From Flagellimonas sp. 389 (GTDB taxonomy: Bacteria > Bacteroidota > Bacteroidia > Flavobacteriales > Flavobacteriaceae), in contig NZ_JAHCMU010000004.1 in NCBI RefSeq assembly GCF_018449435.1, positions 124,001 to 188,000 on the forward strand: a stretch of 64,000 nt of DNA. The letters are read 5' to 3'. Numbering within the stretch: the stretch's first letter is position 1; the number at the start of each line of letters is the position of its first letter. The translations under genes and the position numbers were made by a program. Positions 32,789 to 40,612 of this stretch are shown here, piece after piece. The notes beneath the pieces are model-generated. The model saw only the letters and a list, made by a program, of their open reading frames with translations, did no database searches and had not been told where the DNA came from.

Positions 32789-34390
32789 ATGGAAAAAGCA
32801 TTGATTACCCCAGCGGATTTACAATTCTCAAAAACGGTGACGAACTATTATCCTGAATTGCTAATGGACGGAGCATTGGAATTCTTGATAGAGTTGCATC
32901 AAAAGTTCAATAAGGAACGGCTACAGTTATTACAGGAACGTTTAAAACAACAGGTGCTATTTGATGAAGGGGTCATGCCATCATTTCCAAAAGAAACAGA
33001 AGAAACAAGGAAAACGGATTGGTGCGTAAAGTATATACCCGAAGATTTACAAGACCGTAGGGTGGAGATTACAGGTCCAGTGGAACGAAAAATGGTCATA
33101 AATGCCTTGAACTCTGGTGCAAAAACGTTTATGGCGGATTTTGAGGATAGCAATTCACCTACTTGGGATAATTGCTTGCAAGGTCAGCAAAACCTGATTG
33201 ATGCGAACAAAAGAACAATATCGTTTTACGATTCCAAAAAAGATAAATCATATCAACTTAATGATGAAGTGGCTGTGCTTTTGGTAAGACCTAGAGGACT
33301 TCATTTGAACGAACGCCATATTTTGATCAACGGTGAAGAGGTATCTGGAAGTTTGTTTGATTTTGCACTCTATGTCTTCCATAATACCAGAACCTTAATG
33401 GAACGTGGGTCGGCTCCCTATTTTTATCTGCCAAAACTAGAGCATTATCTAGAGGCACGATGGTGGGATGAGGTCTTTTCGTTTTCAGAAGAATACCTAA
33501 GTGTTCCGGTAGGTACATTTAAAGCTACGGTATTGGTCGAAACCATAACAGCAAGTTTTCAGTTGGACGAGATTATCTATGAGCTTAAAAATCATATTGT
33601 TGGGTTAAATTGTGGGCGTTGGGATTATATTTTTTCATATATAAAAAAGTTTAGGAACCATCCTGAATTTATCCTTCCCGATCGTGATCAGGTAACGATG
33701 ACCGTGCCTTTTATGGATGCTTATTCAAAATTAGTGATTCAGCGTTGTCACAAAAGAGGTATTCTGGCAATTGGTGGAATGGCAGCTCAAATTCCAATTA
33801 AGGGCAATCCTGTAGCAAATAAAATTGCTTTGGAAAAAGTACGTGCAGATAAAGAACGTGAGGTCAAAAATGGCCATGATGGTACATGGGTGGCCCATCC
33901 CGGATTGGTAAAAATAGCTAAGGATGAATTTGATACTCATATGAAAAGAGCCAATCAACTACACGTATTGAGAGAAGGAGATAAAATATCCGAAGAAGAT
34001 TTGATAGCCGTGCCAAAAGGAACGATTACCGAGAAAGGAATTCGAAAAAATATCAATGTTGGCATATTGTATCTAGAAGCATGGCTTAGGGGAAATGGAT
34101 GTGTGGCACTCTACAATTTAATGGAAGATGCGGCAACAGCAGAAATTTCACGAACCCAAATATGGCAGTGGCGCAAGTTTAATGTGCTATTGGAAGACGG
34201 GCGCAAGTTTACGGACAAGCTGTATGCCAAGATTTTTAGGGAAGAAATGGATAAAATTATTCATGTGGTAGGGGAAGCTAATTTAGGTGCCACCAAGTTT
34301 GAAAAAGCTTTCAAGTTGTTTGATAAACTAGTTAAAGCCAGAGAGTTTGAAGAATTTTTAACGCTTAAGGCCTATCAGGAAATAGAGTAA
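32789..34390 (+). CDS. aceB: Malate synthase A
   Basis: Condenses glyoxylate and acetyl-CoA to malate, the second step of the glyoxylate shunt. The 533 residues match form A. Family blocks are GPVERKMVINALNSGAKTFMADFEDSNSPTW (split here as ADFEDSNSPTW, about 115), LLVRPRGLHLNE (about 162), TVLVETITASFQLDEIIYEL (about 245, with a catalytic-site Glu), GLNCGRWDYIFSY and a C-terminal AEISRTQIWQW helix. It is followed by isocitrate lyase after 78 bases. Confidence 0.98.
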   Translation: MEKALITPADLQFSKTVTNYYPELLMDGALEFLIELHQKFNKERLQLLQERLKQQVLFDEGVMPSFPKETEETRKTDWCVKYIPEDLQDRRVEITGPVERKMVINALNSGAKTFMADFEDSNSPTWDNCLQGQQNLIDANKRTISFYDSKKDKSYQLNDEVAVLLVRPRGLHLNERHILINGEEVSGSLFDFALYVFHNTRTLMERGSAPYFYLPKLEHYLEARWWDEVFSFSEEYLSVPVGTFKATVLVETITASFQLDEIIYELKNHIVGLNCGRWDYIFSYIKKFRNHPEFILPDRDQVTMTVPFMDAYSKLVIQRCHKRGILAIGGMAAQIPIKGNPVANKIALEKVRADKEREVKNGHDGTWVAHPGLVKIAKDEFDTHMKRANQLHVLREGDKISEEDLIAVPKGTITEKGIRKNINVGILYLEAWLRGNGCVALYNLMEDAATAEISRTQIWQWRKFNVLLEDGRKFTDKLYAKIFREEMDKIIHVVGEANLGATKFEKAFKLFDKLVKAREFEEFLTLKAYQEIE

Positions 34391-34408
34391 TCAAAATAGA
34401 AATAAAAA

Positions 34409-34441
34409 AATCCCAAGAATGGGCGAACATTACCTGGGATT
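34409..34441 (+). other. RNA hairpin between aceB and aceA
   Basis: AATCCCA (34409-34415) pairs with TGGGATT (34435-34441). A smaller hairpin CCCA-AGAA-TGGG (34412-34423) would exclude it. There is no T run, so it is more likely an mRNA stability or processing element than a terminator. Confidence 0.5.
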
Positions 34442-34468
34442 CAAGTTCAAAATTGAAAAATTAAAATT

Positions 34469-35746
34469 ATGGAAAAAAAGGAGAAAGTCCAAGCATTACT
34501 TACGGATTGGATGGTAAACCCAAGGTGGAAAGGTGTTGAAAGACCTTATACGGCTGAAGAAGTCATTAAATTAAGGGGTTCTTATGAAATTGATTATTCT
34601 ATCGCTAGAATAGGAGCTGAAAAATTCTGGAAGCAACTCAACAGTAAGGATTTTGTCGCTGGTTTGGGAGCTCTTACAGGTAACCAGGCCATACAAGAAG
34701 TAGAGGCTGGGTTAGAAGCAATTTATTTAAGCGGTTGGCAAGTGGCTGCAGATGCGAATTTGGCCGGTGAAATGTACCCGGATCAATCATTGTATCCTGC
34801 CAATAGTGTTCCAATGGTGGTTAAAAGAATCAATAATGCACTTTTGCGGGCAGATCAGATTCAAACGGTAAACGAAACCGAGGATAAAAAGGATTATCTA
34901 GTACCCATAATCGCAGATGCCGAAGCCGGTTTTGGTGGAAATCTAAACGCTTTTGAATTGATGAAATCCATGATTGAAAGTGGGGCGGCAGGTGTTCATT
35001 TTGAAGATCAGTTAAGTTCTGCAAAAAAATGTGGGCATCTTGGAGGCAAAGTGCTGGTGCCTACCCAAGAAGCAATCAATAAATTAATTGCAGCAAGATT
35101 GGCTGCCGATGTAATGGGAGTTCCCACATTGATAATAGCTCGAACAGATGCGGATGCCGCTAACCTGCTTACAAGCGATATCGATGAAAGAGACCACGAA
35201 TTCATTACAGGGGAACGTTCCCCAGAAGGTTTCTTCTATGTAAAAAATGGCTTGGAACAGGGCATTAATAGAGGATTGAGCTATACACCGTTCGCAGATT
35301 TGATCTGGTTGGAAACCTCTACACCCGATTTGGAACAGGCAAGAAAATTTGCTGAGGGCATTCATGCAAAATATCCCGATAAAATGTTGGCTTACAATTG
35401 TTCGCCTTCTTTTAACTGGGCTTCCAAGCTATCTAAAAAGGAGATGGAGACTTTTAGGGAAGAATTAGCAGGGATGGGCTATAAATTCCAATTTATAACC
35501 TTGGCAGGCTTTCATGCATTGAACACAAGTATGTTCGAGCTGAGCAAAGCCTATAAAGAAAAAGGAATGGCGGGGTATTCTGAGTTGCAAGAGCGAGAAT
35601 TTGCTTTACAGAAATATGGTTTTAAGGCTGTTAAACATCAAGGTTTTGTTGGCACCAGTTATTTTGACGAAGTTCAAGATGTTATTACTTCGGGGAAATC
35701 AAGTACAGTTGCTATGAAAGGAAGTACCGAGACTGCCCAATTCTGA
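34469..35746 (+). CDS. aceA: Isocitrate lyase
   Basis: Cleaves isocitrate to succinate and glyoxylate, the first glyoxylate-shunt step, allowing growth on acetate and fatty acids. The 425 residues are the normal length for bacterial AceA. The catalytic motif is KKCGHLGGK (Cys188), with [10 protein letters not shown] (about 150) and metal-binding ARTDADAA (about 223); [19 protein letters not shown] and [11 protein letters not shown] follow. Co-transcribed with aceB, and closed by a strong terminator. Confidence 0.98.
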   Translation: MEKKEKVQALLTDWMVNPRWKGVERPYTAEEVIKLRGSYEIDYSIARIGAEKFWKQLNSKDFVAGLGALTGNQAIQEVEAGLEAIYLSGWQVAADANLAGEMYPDQSLYPANSVPMVVKRINNALLRADQIQTVNETEDKKDYLVPIIADAEAGFGGNLNAFELMKSMIESGAAGVHFEDQLSSAKKCGHLGGKVLVPTQEAINKLIAARLAADVMGVPTLIIARTDADAANLLTSDIDERDHEFITGERSPEGFFYVKNGLEQGINRGLSYTPFADLIWLETSTPDLEQARKFAEGIHAKYPDKMLAYNCSPSFNWASKLSKKEMETFREELAGMGYKFQFITLAGFHALNTSMFELSKAYKEKGMAGYSELQEREFALQKYGFKAVKHQGFVGTSYFDEVQDVITSGKSSTVAMKGSTETAQF

Positions 35747-35770
35747 GGTATTCTTTGTTAGTTGGTTGAT

Positions 35771-35798
35771 AAAATGCCCCTTTTTGGGGCATTTTTTT
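35771..35798 (+). terminator. Intrinsic terminator after aceA
   Basis: Stem AAAATGCCCC (35771-35780) and GGGGCATTTTT (from 35786) with a 5-base loop and a following T run. Confidence 0.9.
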
Positions 35799-35897
35799 GA
35801 TGCTAAATCTTAATTGTTAAAGAAATCACAATTTTTCCATGCTTCTAGCCGTTATAATAAGTATCTTAGTAGGAGTAATTTTACGAAATACGCTTAC

Positions 35898-36080
35898 ATG
35901 TTCCGAAAATTTATTGAGAGAGTAGGGGTTATGAACTGTATCATGCTCCTAGTGGTAGTTTCGATAATTATCGTCTCTGAAACACTTTTCCTTCAAGGAA
36001 AAAAACTGGATGCAATTTTTATTGCATTTTGGGCACCGACCATACTTGGTTTTATGAATTACTTGAAATACAAAAAGTAA
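35898..36080 (+). CDS. Small two-helix membrane protein, 60 residues
   Basis: Begins at ATG 35898 (MFRKFIERVG); the frame is open further upstream to a TTG at 35814, but that part is not convincing. Two hydrophobic segments (CIMLLVVVSIIIVSETLFL and AIFIAFWAPTILGFMNYL) with a basic C terminus. No known family. It overlaps the next small gene by one base (TAATG), suggesting coupled translation. Confidence 0.55.
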   Translation: MFRKFIERVGVMNCIMLLVVVSIIIVSETLFLQGKKLDAIFIAFWAPTILGFMNYLKYKK

Positions 36081-36175
36081 TGGATTTTGTTCTTATTTAT
36101 TCCATTATTGTCGCCATAATCTTTCTGATTTGGCTGCTTTTTGTTGTGCGCATGTACAAGAAAATCAAAGATTGA
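36080..36175 (+). CDS. Single-helix small membrane protein, 31 residues
   Basis: A very short frame starting within the previous stop codon. The product is a hydrophobic helix (DFVLIYSIIVAIIFLIWLLF) followed by a basic tail (VVRMYKKIKD). The coupled start and the clear positive-inside tail support it; function unknown. Confidence 0.45.
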   Translation: MDFVLIYSIIVAIIFLIWLLFVVRMYKKIKD

Positions 36176-36190
36176 CCGCACGTTGTTTTT

Positions 36191-37573
36191 TCAAACGGAG
36201 AAAACGGTAAGTTTTTCGATTGCACTACTTTTTTTCAATAAATAAGAATTTAATATCCTATCTGTTTCAACCGTATTCTTTTGAGGAATTATAAAAGCCT
36301 CAATATCAGCAATAGACGAAACTTCTAACTGGTTATCTATAAATCCATAACCCTTATAGACTCCAGAGTCAATAAGCACAACTGCATTTTCTTCAATATT
36401 CCTACCTTTCTCCTTAATAATGCGCACTTCGGATTGTGAAGCTTTAATGCTGGAAATAGCAGCTTCCACTTTTGCATTATAGTCGGTCACAGCTTCTTTG
36501 GAAGCACAAATACCTTCGCAAGAGTTCAAAGTGTGGTGTGAACAAGATGAATGGGTCTCTTGTAAATGGCAATATTTGGGACATAATGCAAATACTTTAC
36601 ATAGTTCTTCCAAATAAGCCCTACAATCTGTTTGGTTATAAAAAACCTTTAGCGGTCTGGGTACAACTTTACTACTGTTGTAGGCCAGGTGCAAAACTCC
36701 TTTACGATCTTCATAAGTAAAGATGGCGTATTGTTTTACATTTCTTTTTTGAGCTCTGTTGTATATGGGATAGTGGGTCTTTATATCGGTTGATTCCATG
36801 AGAAGGGCAACCAACTCACTTCCCGAAAGTTTAAAATCGATATTTGCGGTTTCACTGCACATTTTGATTTCTCTGTTGCTCTTGTCATAAAAATGGCTCA
36901 AAACCCTTTTCTTTAGGTTTTTTGCTTTGCCCACGTAAATAATCTCTTCCTGTCGATTTTTGAAGTGATAGATTCCAGGCTTTTGGGGAATATTATTAAA
37001 AACGACTTTTGGTAAATGCGGTGGTAATGTTGCTTCTTGACTTCTCGAATTCAAGAATTTTTTAAAGATATCTTGAGCATTCGGGGCATTTATCAGTTTT
37101 TTAAAAAGCAAAACTGTAGCGTGTGCATCCCCTCTTGCCCTGTGCCTATCTGCCAAAGGAATATTTATGGCCGAACATAACTTGCCCAAGCTATAAGAAT
37201 GTAAGCCTGGAATCAGATTTCTAGACAAGCGAACCGTACAAAGCTTTTTGCGAATAAAATCTACGCCAGTTTGCCTAAATTCTTCTTTAATGACACCATA
37301 GTCAAAGTTTACGGAATGTGCTACAAAAATGCAGTCTTTGGTAATTTGTTGAACCTTTTCTGCAATCGTTGCAAATGTTGGGGCATCTCTAATCATTTGG
37401 TCATCAATCCCAGTAAGTCCCGTAATAAAATAGGGTATGGGGGATTGAGGGTTTACAAGCGATGTGAATTCGTCCACGACTTCTTCACCATCAAATTTGA
37501 AAATGGAAATCTCGGTTATCTTATTTCCCCTAATACCGTTTCCGGTGGTTTCTATGTCAATTATGGTATACAA
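36191..37573 (-). CDS. DEDD exonuclease / GIY-YIG endonuclease fusion
   Basis: Nuclease of 460 residues. Residues 1-165 are a DnaQ-like 3'-5' exonuclease: DIETTG (Asp7, Glu9), AHSVNFDYGV (Exo II) and HRARGDAHAT (Exo III with His and Asp). From about 195 comes a GIY-YIG domain: KPGIYHF, EIIYVGKAKNLKKRV and ELVALLMESTDIKTHYPIYN with the metal-binding Glu. The C-terminal 190 residues contain a Cys-rich patch (CPKYCHLQETHSSCSHH, CEGIC). This domain pair is known in bacteria as a UvrC/Cho-like repair protein, with epsilon-type exonuclease homology. It likely acts in nucleotide excision repair. Confidence 0.88.
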   Translation of the reverse strand: MYTIIDIETTGNGIRGNKITEISIFKFDGEEVVDEFTSLVNPQSPIPYFITGLTGIDDQMIRDAPTFATIAEKVQQITKDCIFVAHSVNFDYGVIKEEFRQTGVDFIRKKLCTVRLSRNLIPGLHSYSLGKLCSAINIPLADRHRARGDAHATVLLFKKLINAPNAQDIFKKFLNSRSQEATLPPHLPKVVFNNIPQKPGIYHFKNRQEEIIYVGKAKNLKKRVLSHFYDKSNREIKMCSETANIDFKLSGSELVALLMESTDIKTHYPIYNRAQKRNVKQYAIFTYEDRKGVLHLAYNSSKVVPRPLKVFYNQTDCRAYLEELCKVFALCPKYCHLQETHSSCSHHTLNSCEGICASKEAVTDYNAKVEAAISSIKASQSEVRIIKEKGRNIEENAVVLIDSGVYKGYGFIDNQLEVSSIADIEAFIIPQKNTVETDRILNSYLLKKSSAIEKLTVFSV

Positions 37574-37577
37574 ATCC

Positions 37578-37829
37578 TTAATACAATTCTTGATTGAATT
37601 TATGGATAATGTAAAAAGCCACCAAACGGTAGCTTAAAATAATAGTGCTGGGATTGGTCGGTTTTATCTCAAACCAATTTGTCTTACATGATTTTGATTA
37701 CAAAAGCGTTTCCCTATTCAAGACGGCCATGATAAAGAAAATTGTGACAGAGATGATGAAACAGCTAATGGCAGCGGTCATATTATCGGGAGTAAATTCT
37801 TTCTTGATATTTTTTAGCAGTATTCTCAT
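37578..37829 (-). pseudogene. Probable small membrane protein gene with an in-frame stop
   Basis: On the minus strand, four bases upstream of the nuclease gene, one reading frame runs MRILLKNIKKEFTPDNMTAA, a hydrophobic helix (FIISVTIFFIMAVLN), RETLL, then TAA (37698-37700), and continues in the same frame through WFEIKPTNPSTIIL, SYRLVAFYIIHKFNQELY to a second TAA (37578-37580). Both halves look like protein and keep the same frame, so a nonsense mutation in a gene of about 83 codons is the simplest reading. A plus-strand frame over the same DNA (37645-37878) is less convincing. I do not recognise the family. Confidence 0.45.
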
Positions 37830-37883
37830 TGGGGTTTTATTTACTGCAAAGTTGTTGATGCTTCGAATAGTATCATAAAGCAA

Positions 37884-38274
37884 TCGTTTAAGGAAAAAAA
37901 GATGGGGTGAAAAACAGGAGTAAAGGATTTTATCGAAAATTATATCTTTTCATCTAGTTTATAATAATCGGATTTTTCGATAGCGTTTCATAGTATGAAC
38001 TCTGCTTGGTAACAATAAGAAAGACACCTTAAGTAAAGTTGTTAGGATTATGTAAAGTTCTATGGAAGACTATAACTTACCCATTAAACAACCCTTAAAC
38101 AATAGTTTTGAGAGAGTTTTGAATATGCGCACTGAATAGGTTACTTTCCCTTAATGCAAAAGTACTCTCCAAAAATATAACCTAAGTATGCACTCACGAC
38201 AAAATCCTCCATAGTACATTTACAAGCTATAGAGGATTTAATGCTAACTCAAAAAACTAATTCAACTCATTTTA
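37884..38274. other. Intergenic region of 391 bases without a gene
   Basis: I see no convincing reading frame. It holds two direct copies of GTAAAGTT (38033-38040 and 38052-38059), 19 bases apart, and a hairpin at 38202-38239 downstream of the minus-strand fasciclin-like gene. The rest is AT-rich with no evident RNA gene. Confidence 0.6.
38202..38239 (-). terminator. Candidate terminator of the SusCD operon
   Basis: AAATCCTCCATAG (38202-38214) pairs with CTATAGAGGATTT (38227-38239) with one mismatch and a 12-base loop, 36 bases beyond the last gene of the operon. The T run after it is short, so the terminator is tentative. Confidence 0.55.
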
Positions 38275-38997
38275 TTAATTCACGTTTGGTGCCGGATAAG
38301 GTTCATTTCTAACTGGGTCGTTAATGCTGTGCCCGATACCGTTACTAAACACGTAATTATAATTTCGTAATCTTTCGTTATTATTGTTGCCTGTCGCAGT
38401 AGATGGTAATGGTGCGGGAGATGTATTGACATCAATACGCAAGCGGTCGTCTCTCCTCAAAATTATTTTGCCAGCTTCACCAGGAATCAAGGTTTGAAAT
38501 TCATAGTTTACGTTAAATTCAATCAAGGGGTCATTTTGGGTGATATAGGTAGTGATAATATGGTACTGCAAGATTAGACGTAGTACTTCCACATCTGCCC
38601 GTGCCATTATTTGGGCTGGTGTTTCTCCCTCGGGAAGGTCATCTTCTCCTAAACCGGTTACCAAATCGATAACATTACCATTACCTAAAAAAGCATTGTT
38701 ATTAAGCATTAAATAGGTCCTGTCCGAATTAGTACTATTGTATTCCTCTACCATGCCGGCAGCTTCTATGGCAGCAATCAAATAGTTGAATCCATCCCCA
38801 CTGAGTTCACCTTCAGAGTTAAGCCTTCTTGCTGGTTCCGAGTTTAAAAATTCCCAAGCGGTTATGTCCGCATATGGGTCGGAAAGGTCAACATCTGGCT
38901 CAAAAACGAACCTTTCTTGCAAATCTAAATCGCAGCCAAACAAAAACATGGTAAAGCTCGCAAATGCCAAAAATTTTATAATTTCTATTTTTTTCAT
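38275..38997 (-). CDS. Fasciclin-like lipoprotein of the SusCD operon
   Basis: Lipoprotein of 240 residues (signal MKKIEIIKFLAFASFTMFLFG, Cys22). The central part reads as a fasciclin (FAS1)-type domain: ITAWEFLNS, FNYLIAAIEAAGMVEEYNS, RTYLMLNNNAF, VLRLILQYHIITTYITQND. It follows SusD on the same strand, the place of SusE/F-type glycan-binding lipoproteins in characterised loci. FAS1 domains are adhesion or protein-protein modules, so it may contribute surface binding to the glycan or to the SusCD complex; this is inferred from position. Confidence 0.75.
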   Translation of the reverse strand: MKKIEIIKFLAFASFTMFLFGCDLDLQERFVFEPDVDLSDPYADITAWEFLNSEPARRLNSEGELSGDGFNYLIAAIEAAGMVEEYNSTNSDRTYLMLNNNAFLGNGNVIDLVTGLGEDDLPEGETPAQIMARADVEVLRLILQYHIITTYITQNDPLIEFNVNYEFQTLIPGEAGKIILRRDDRLRIDVNTSPAPLPSTATGNNNNERLRNYNYVFSNGIGHSINDPVRNEPYPAPNVN

Positions 38998-39024
38998 TGT
39001 TATTAGTTTTGTTTATGTTGTGAT

Positions 39025-40602
39025 TTAGTAACCTGGCGTTTGGTCCAACAACGGATTTTCTATTAAATGATCATCAAAAATTGGAAACAAAAGCCTTTCT
39101 TGGGTTAAAGGTATACCTCCAGTGAGTGTGTCAAGTATAGGGTTCATTAGCTCAATTGCTCTATTGGTTCTTCTAAGGTCCCACCATCTTTGGGCTTCGC
39201 CCAAGAGTTCCAATTGACGCTCATCAAGGATAAAGAGCTCGCGTTCATCTTCCGTAGCTCCAAATTCAATAGTATCTACTAAAGGAAGTTGCCTGGCCGT
39301 TCTAAGCTCGTTGACCAACTCCAATGCTCTGGTAAAATTTCCTAAGCGGTTCTCCACTTCTGCTAAGTACAAGATTATATTGGCATAGCGGTACAGCACT
39401 ATATCGCTATCATCTAAGCTTGCGTTATAATTTGCTTTGTTGTATTTGGCCACTCTCGCATTACCTAAACCTTTTGATTCAAGGTTTATATAATTCTCTC
39501 TAGAGAGGTAATAGCGAAAATCACCATAGACGAATTCTTCTTCACCTTCTTCGTTTACGGTTGTTAACACTGGATCGGTATCCGGGTATTTGGTCACCCA
39601 ACCTAAAGAGTCGATAGGGAATTTTTCCCTCCATTTATTTTCTAGAGCAGGTGAAATAGTGTAAGAGGGTATACCTGCAAAAAACAAAGAATAAATACCA
39701 GCTCTATTTCTATTGCCTTGGCCTGCGTCTTCATTTAAACTGAATCCTATTGACATTATTAGCTCTGGACCTTCCTGTACTTTCAGGGGTCCATTACTTT
39801 CAGAGGTAGGGTCAAAAACATCGATATCATCATTAAGGAAAAGGTTCTGCCATGCTTCGGCAGACGTTACCAAACTAAACTCATTACTATCAACAATTTT
39901 TAACAATGCTTCCCGAGCGTTTACATCATCGCCCAAAAAGCCATAGACTTCTGCTTGCAGCCCCCAAATACTGGTTAAAGAAAATCGATATTGAGCTGTG
40001 AGCAGGTTCATATTTTGCTCAGCTGCCAACATATCTGGTATTATAATTTCATTGATAATGGTTTGTGCATCTGTTCGCGCTCTTTGTAGCTCTGGTCCGG
40101 CAGCAACTACGGGTTCTGTGAAAAGAGGTACCGCTCCCCAAACCCTAACAGCTTGAAAATAAGCGTATGCTCTCATCGCTTGGGCCTCTGCCAGAAGATT
40201 TGGGTCAAAGCCATCAATAGTTGGGATATTGGCTATAGCATAGTTTGCCCTATTGATCATATCATAAAAGTCGTTCCACCGTATAACATTTTGATTGCCC
40301 GAAGTAATATCATTTGTAGTCAATTCTATGTTATCGGCATTGGCACCATCATTTCCGTTGATATAGCTATCTCCTCGAAACTCTCCCCAGTAATAGTGCT
40401 TTAGTCTAAATGTGGGTTGCATGGCATCATACATTCCTATGATAGCCACAAGAGCATCGTTATTATTTCTAAAAAAATTATTTGGATCTATTTCACTTAT
40501 TGGTGACTCATCCACCAATTCATTACATGATATCGTACCTATGAAGACCATAACAACCGGCAACATTAATGCGATATATTTTTTTATATTTTGAATTTTC
40601 AT
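39025..40602 (-). CDS. susD: SusD/RagB-type outer-membrane nutrient-binding lipoprotein
   Basis: Lipoprotein of 525 residues (MKIQNIKKYIALMLPVVMVF…ISC, lipid Cys26). SusD features: ESPISEIDPNNFFRNNNDALVAIIGMYDAMQP (start of the helical repeat domain; shown here by its parts PNNFFRNNNDALVAII), RANYAIANIP, EAQAMRAYAYFQAVRVWG (tetratricopeptide-like helix) and the C-terminal ERELFILDERQLELLGEAQRWWDLRRTNR. It caps the SusC transporter and binds oligosaccharide. The ligand is unknown. Confidence 0.95.
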   Translation of the reverse strand: MKIQNIKKYIALMLPVVMVFIGTISCNELVDESPISEIDPNNFFRNNNDALVAIIGMYDAMQPTFRLKHYYWGEFRGDSYINGNDGANADNIELTTNDITSGNQNVIRWNDFYDMINRANYAIANIPTIDGFDPNLLAEAQAMRAYAYFQAVRVWGAVPLFTEPVVAAGPELQRARTDAQTIINEIIIPDMLAAEQNMNLLTAQYRFSLTSIWGLQAEVYGFLGDDVNAREALLKIVDSNEFSLVTSAEAWQNLFLNDDIDVFDPTSESNGPLKVQEGPELIMSIGFSLNEDAGQGNRNRAGIYSLFFAGIPSYTISPALENKWREKFPIDSLGWVTKYPDTDPVLTTVNEEGEEEFVYGDFRYYLSRENYINLESKGLGNARVAKYNKANYNASLDDSDIVLYRYANIILYLAEVENRLGNFTRALELVNELRTARQLPLVDTIEFGATEDERELFILDERQLELLGEAQRWWDLRRTNRAIELMNPILDTLTGGIPLTQERLLFPIFDDHLIENPLLDQTPGY

Positions 40603-40612
40603 CGTTGTTATT

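Noticed and set aside
35814..35897. N-terminal extension of the 60-residue membrane protein from a TTG
   Set aside because: The extension overlaps the post-terminator leader and has no membrane-protein features; ATG 35898 begins the plausible protein.
37645..37878. Plus-strand frame of 77 codons
   Set aside because: The minus-strand frame over the same DNA has better protein character over a longer length (apart from one stop) and fits the gene order.
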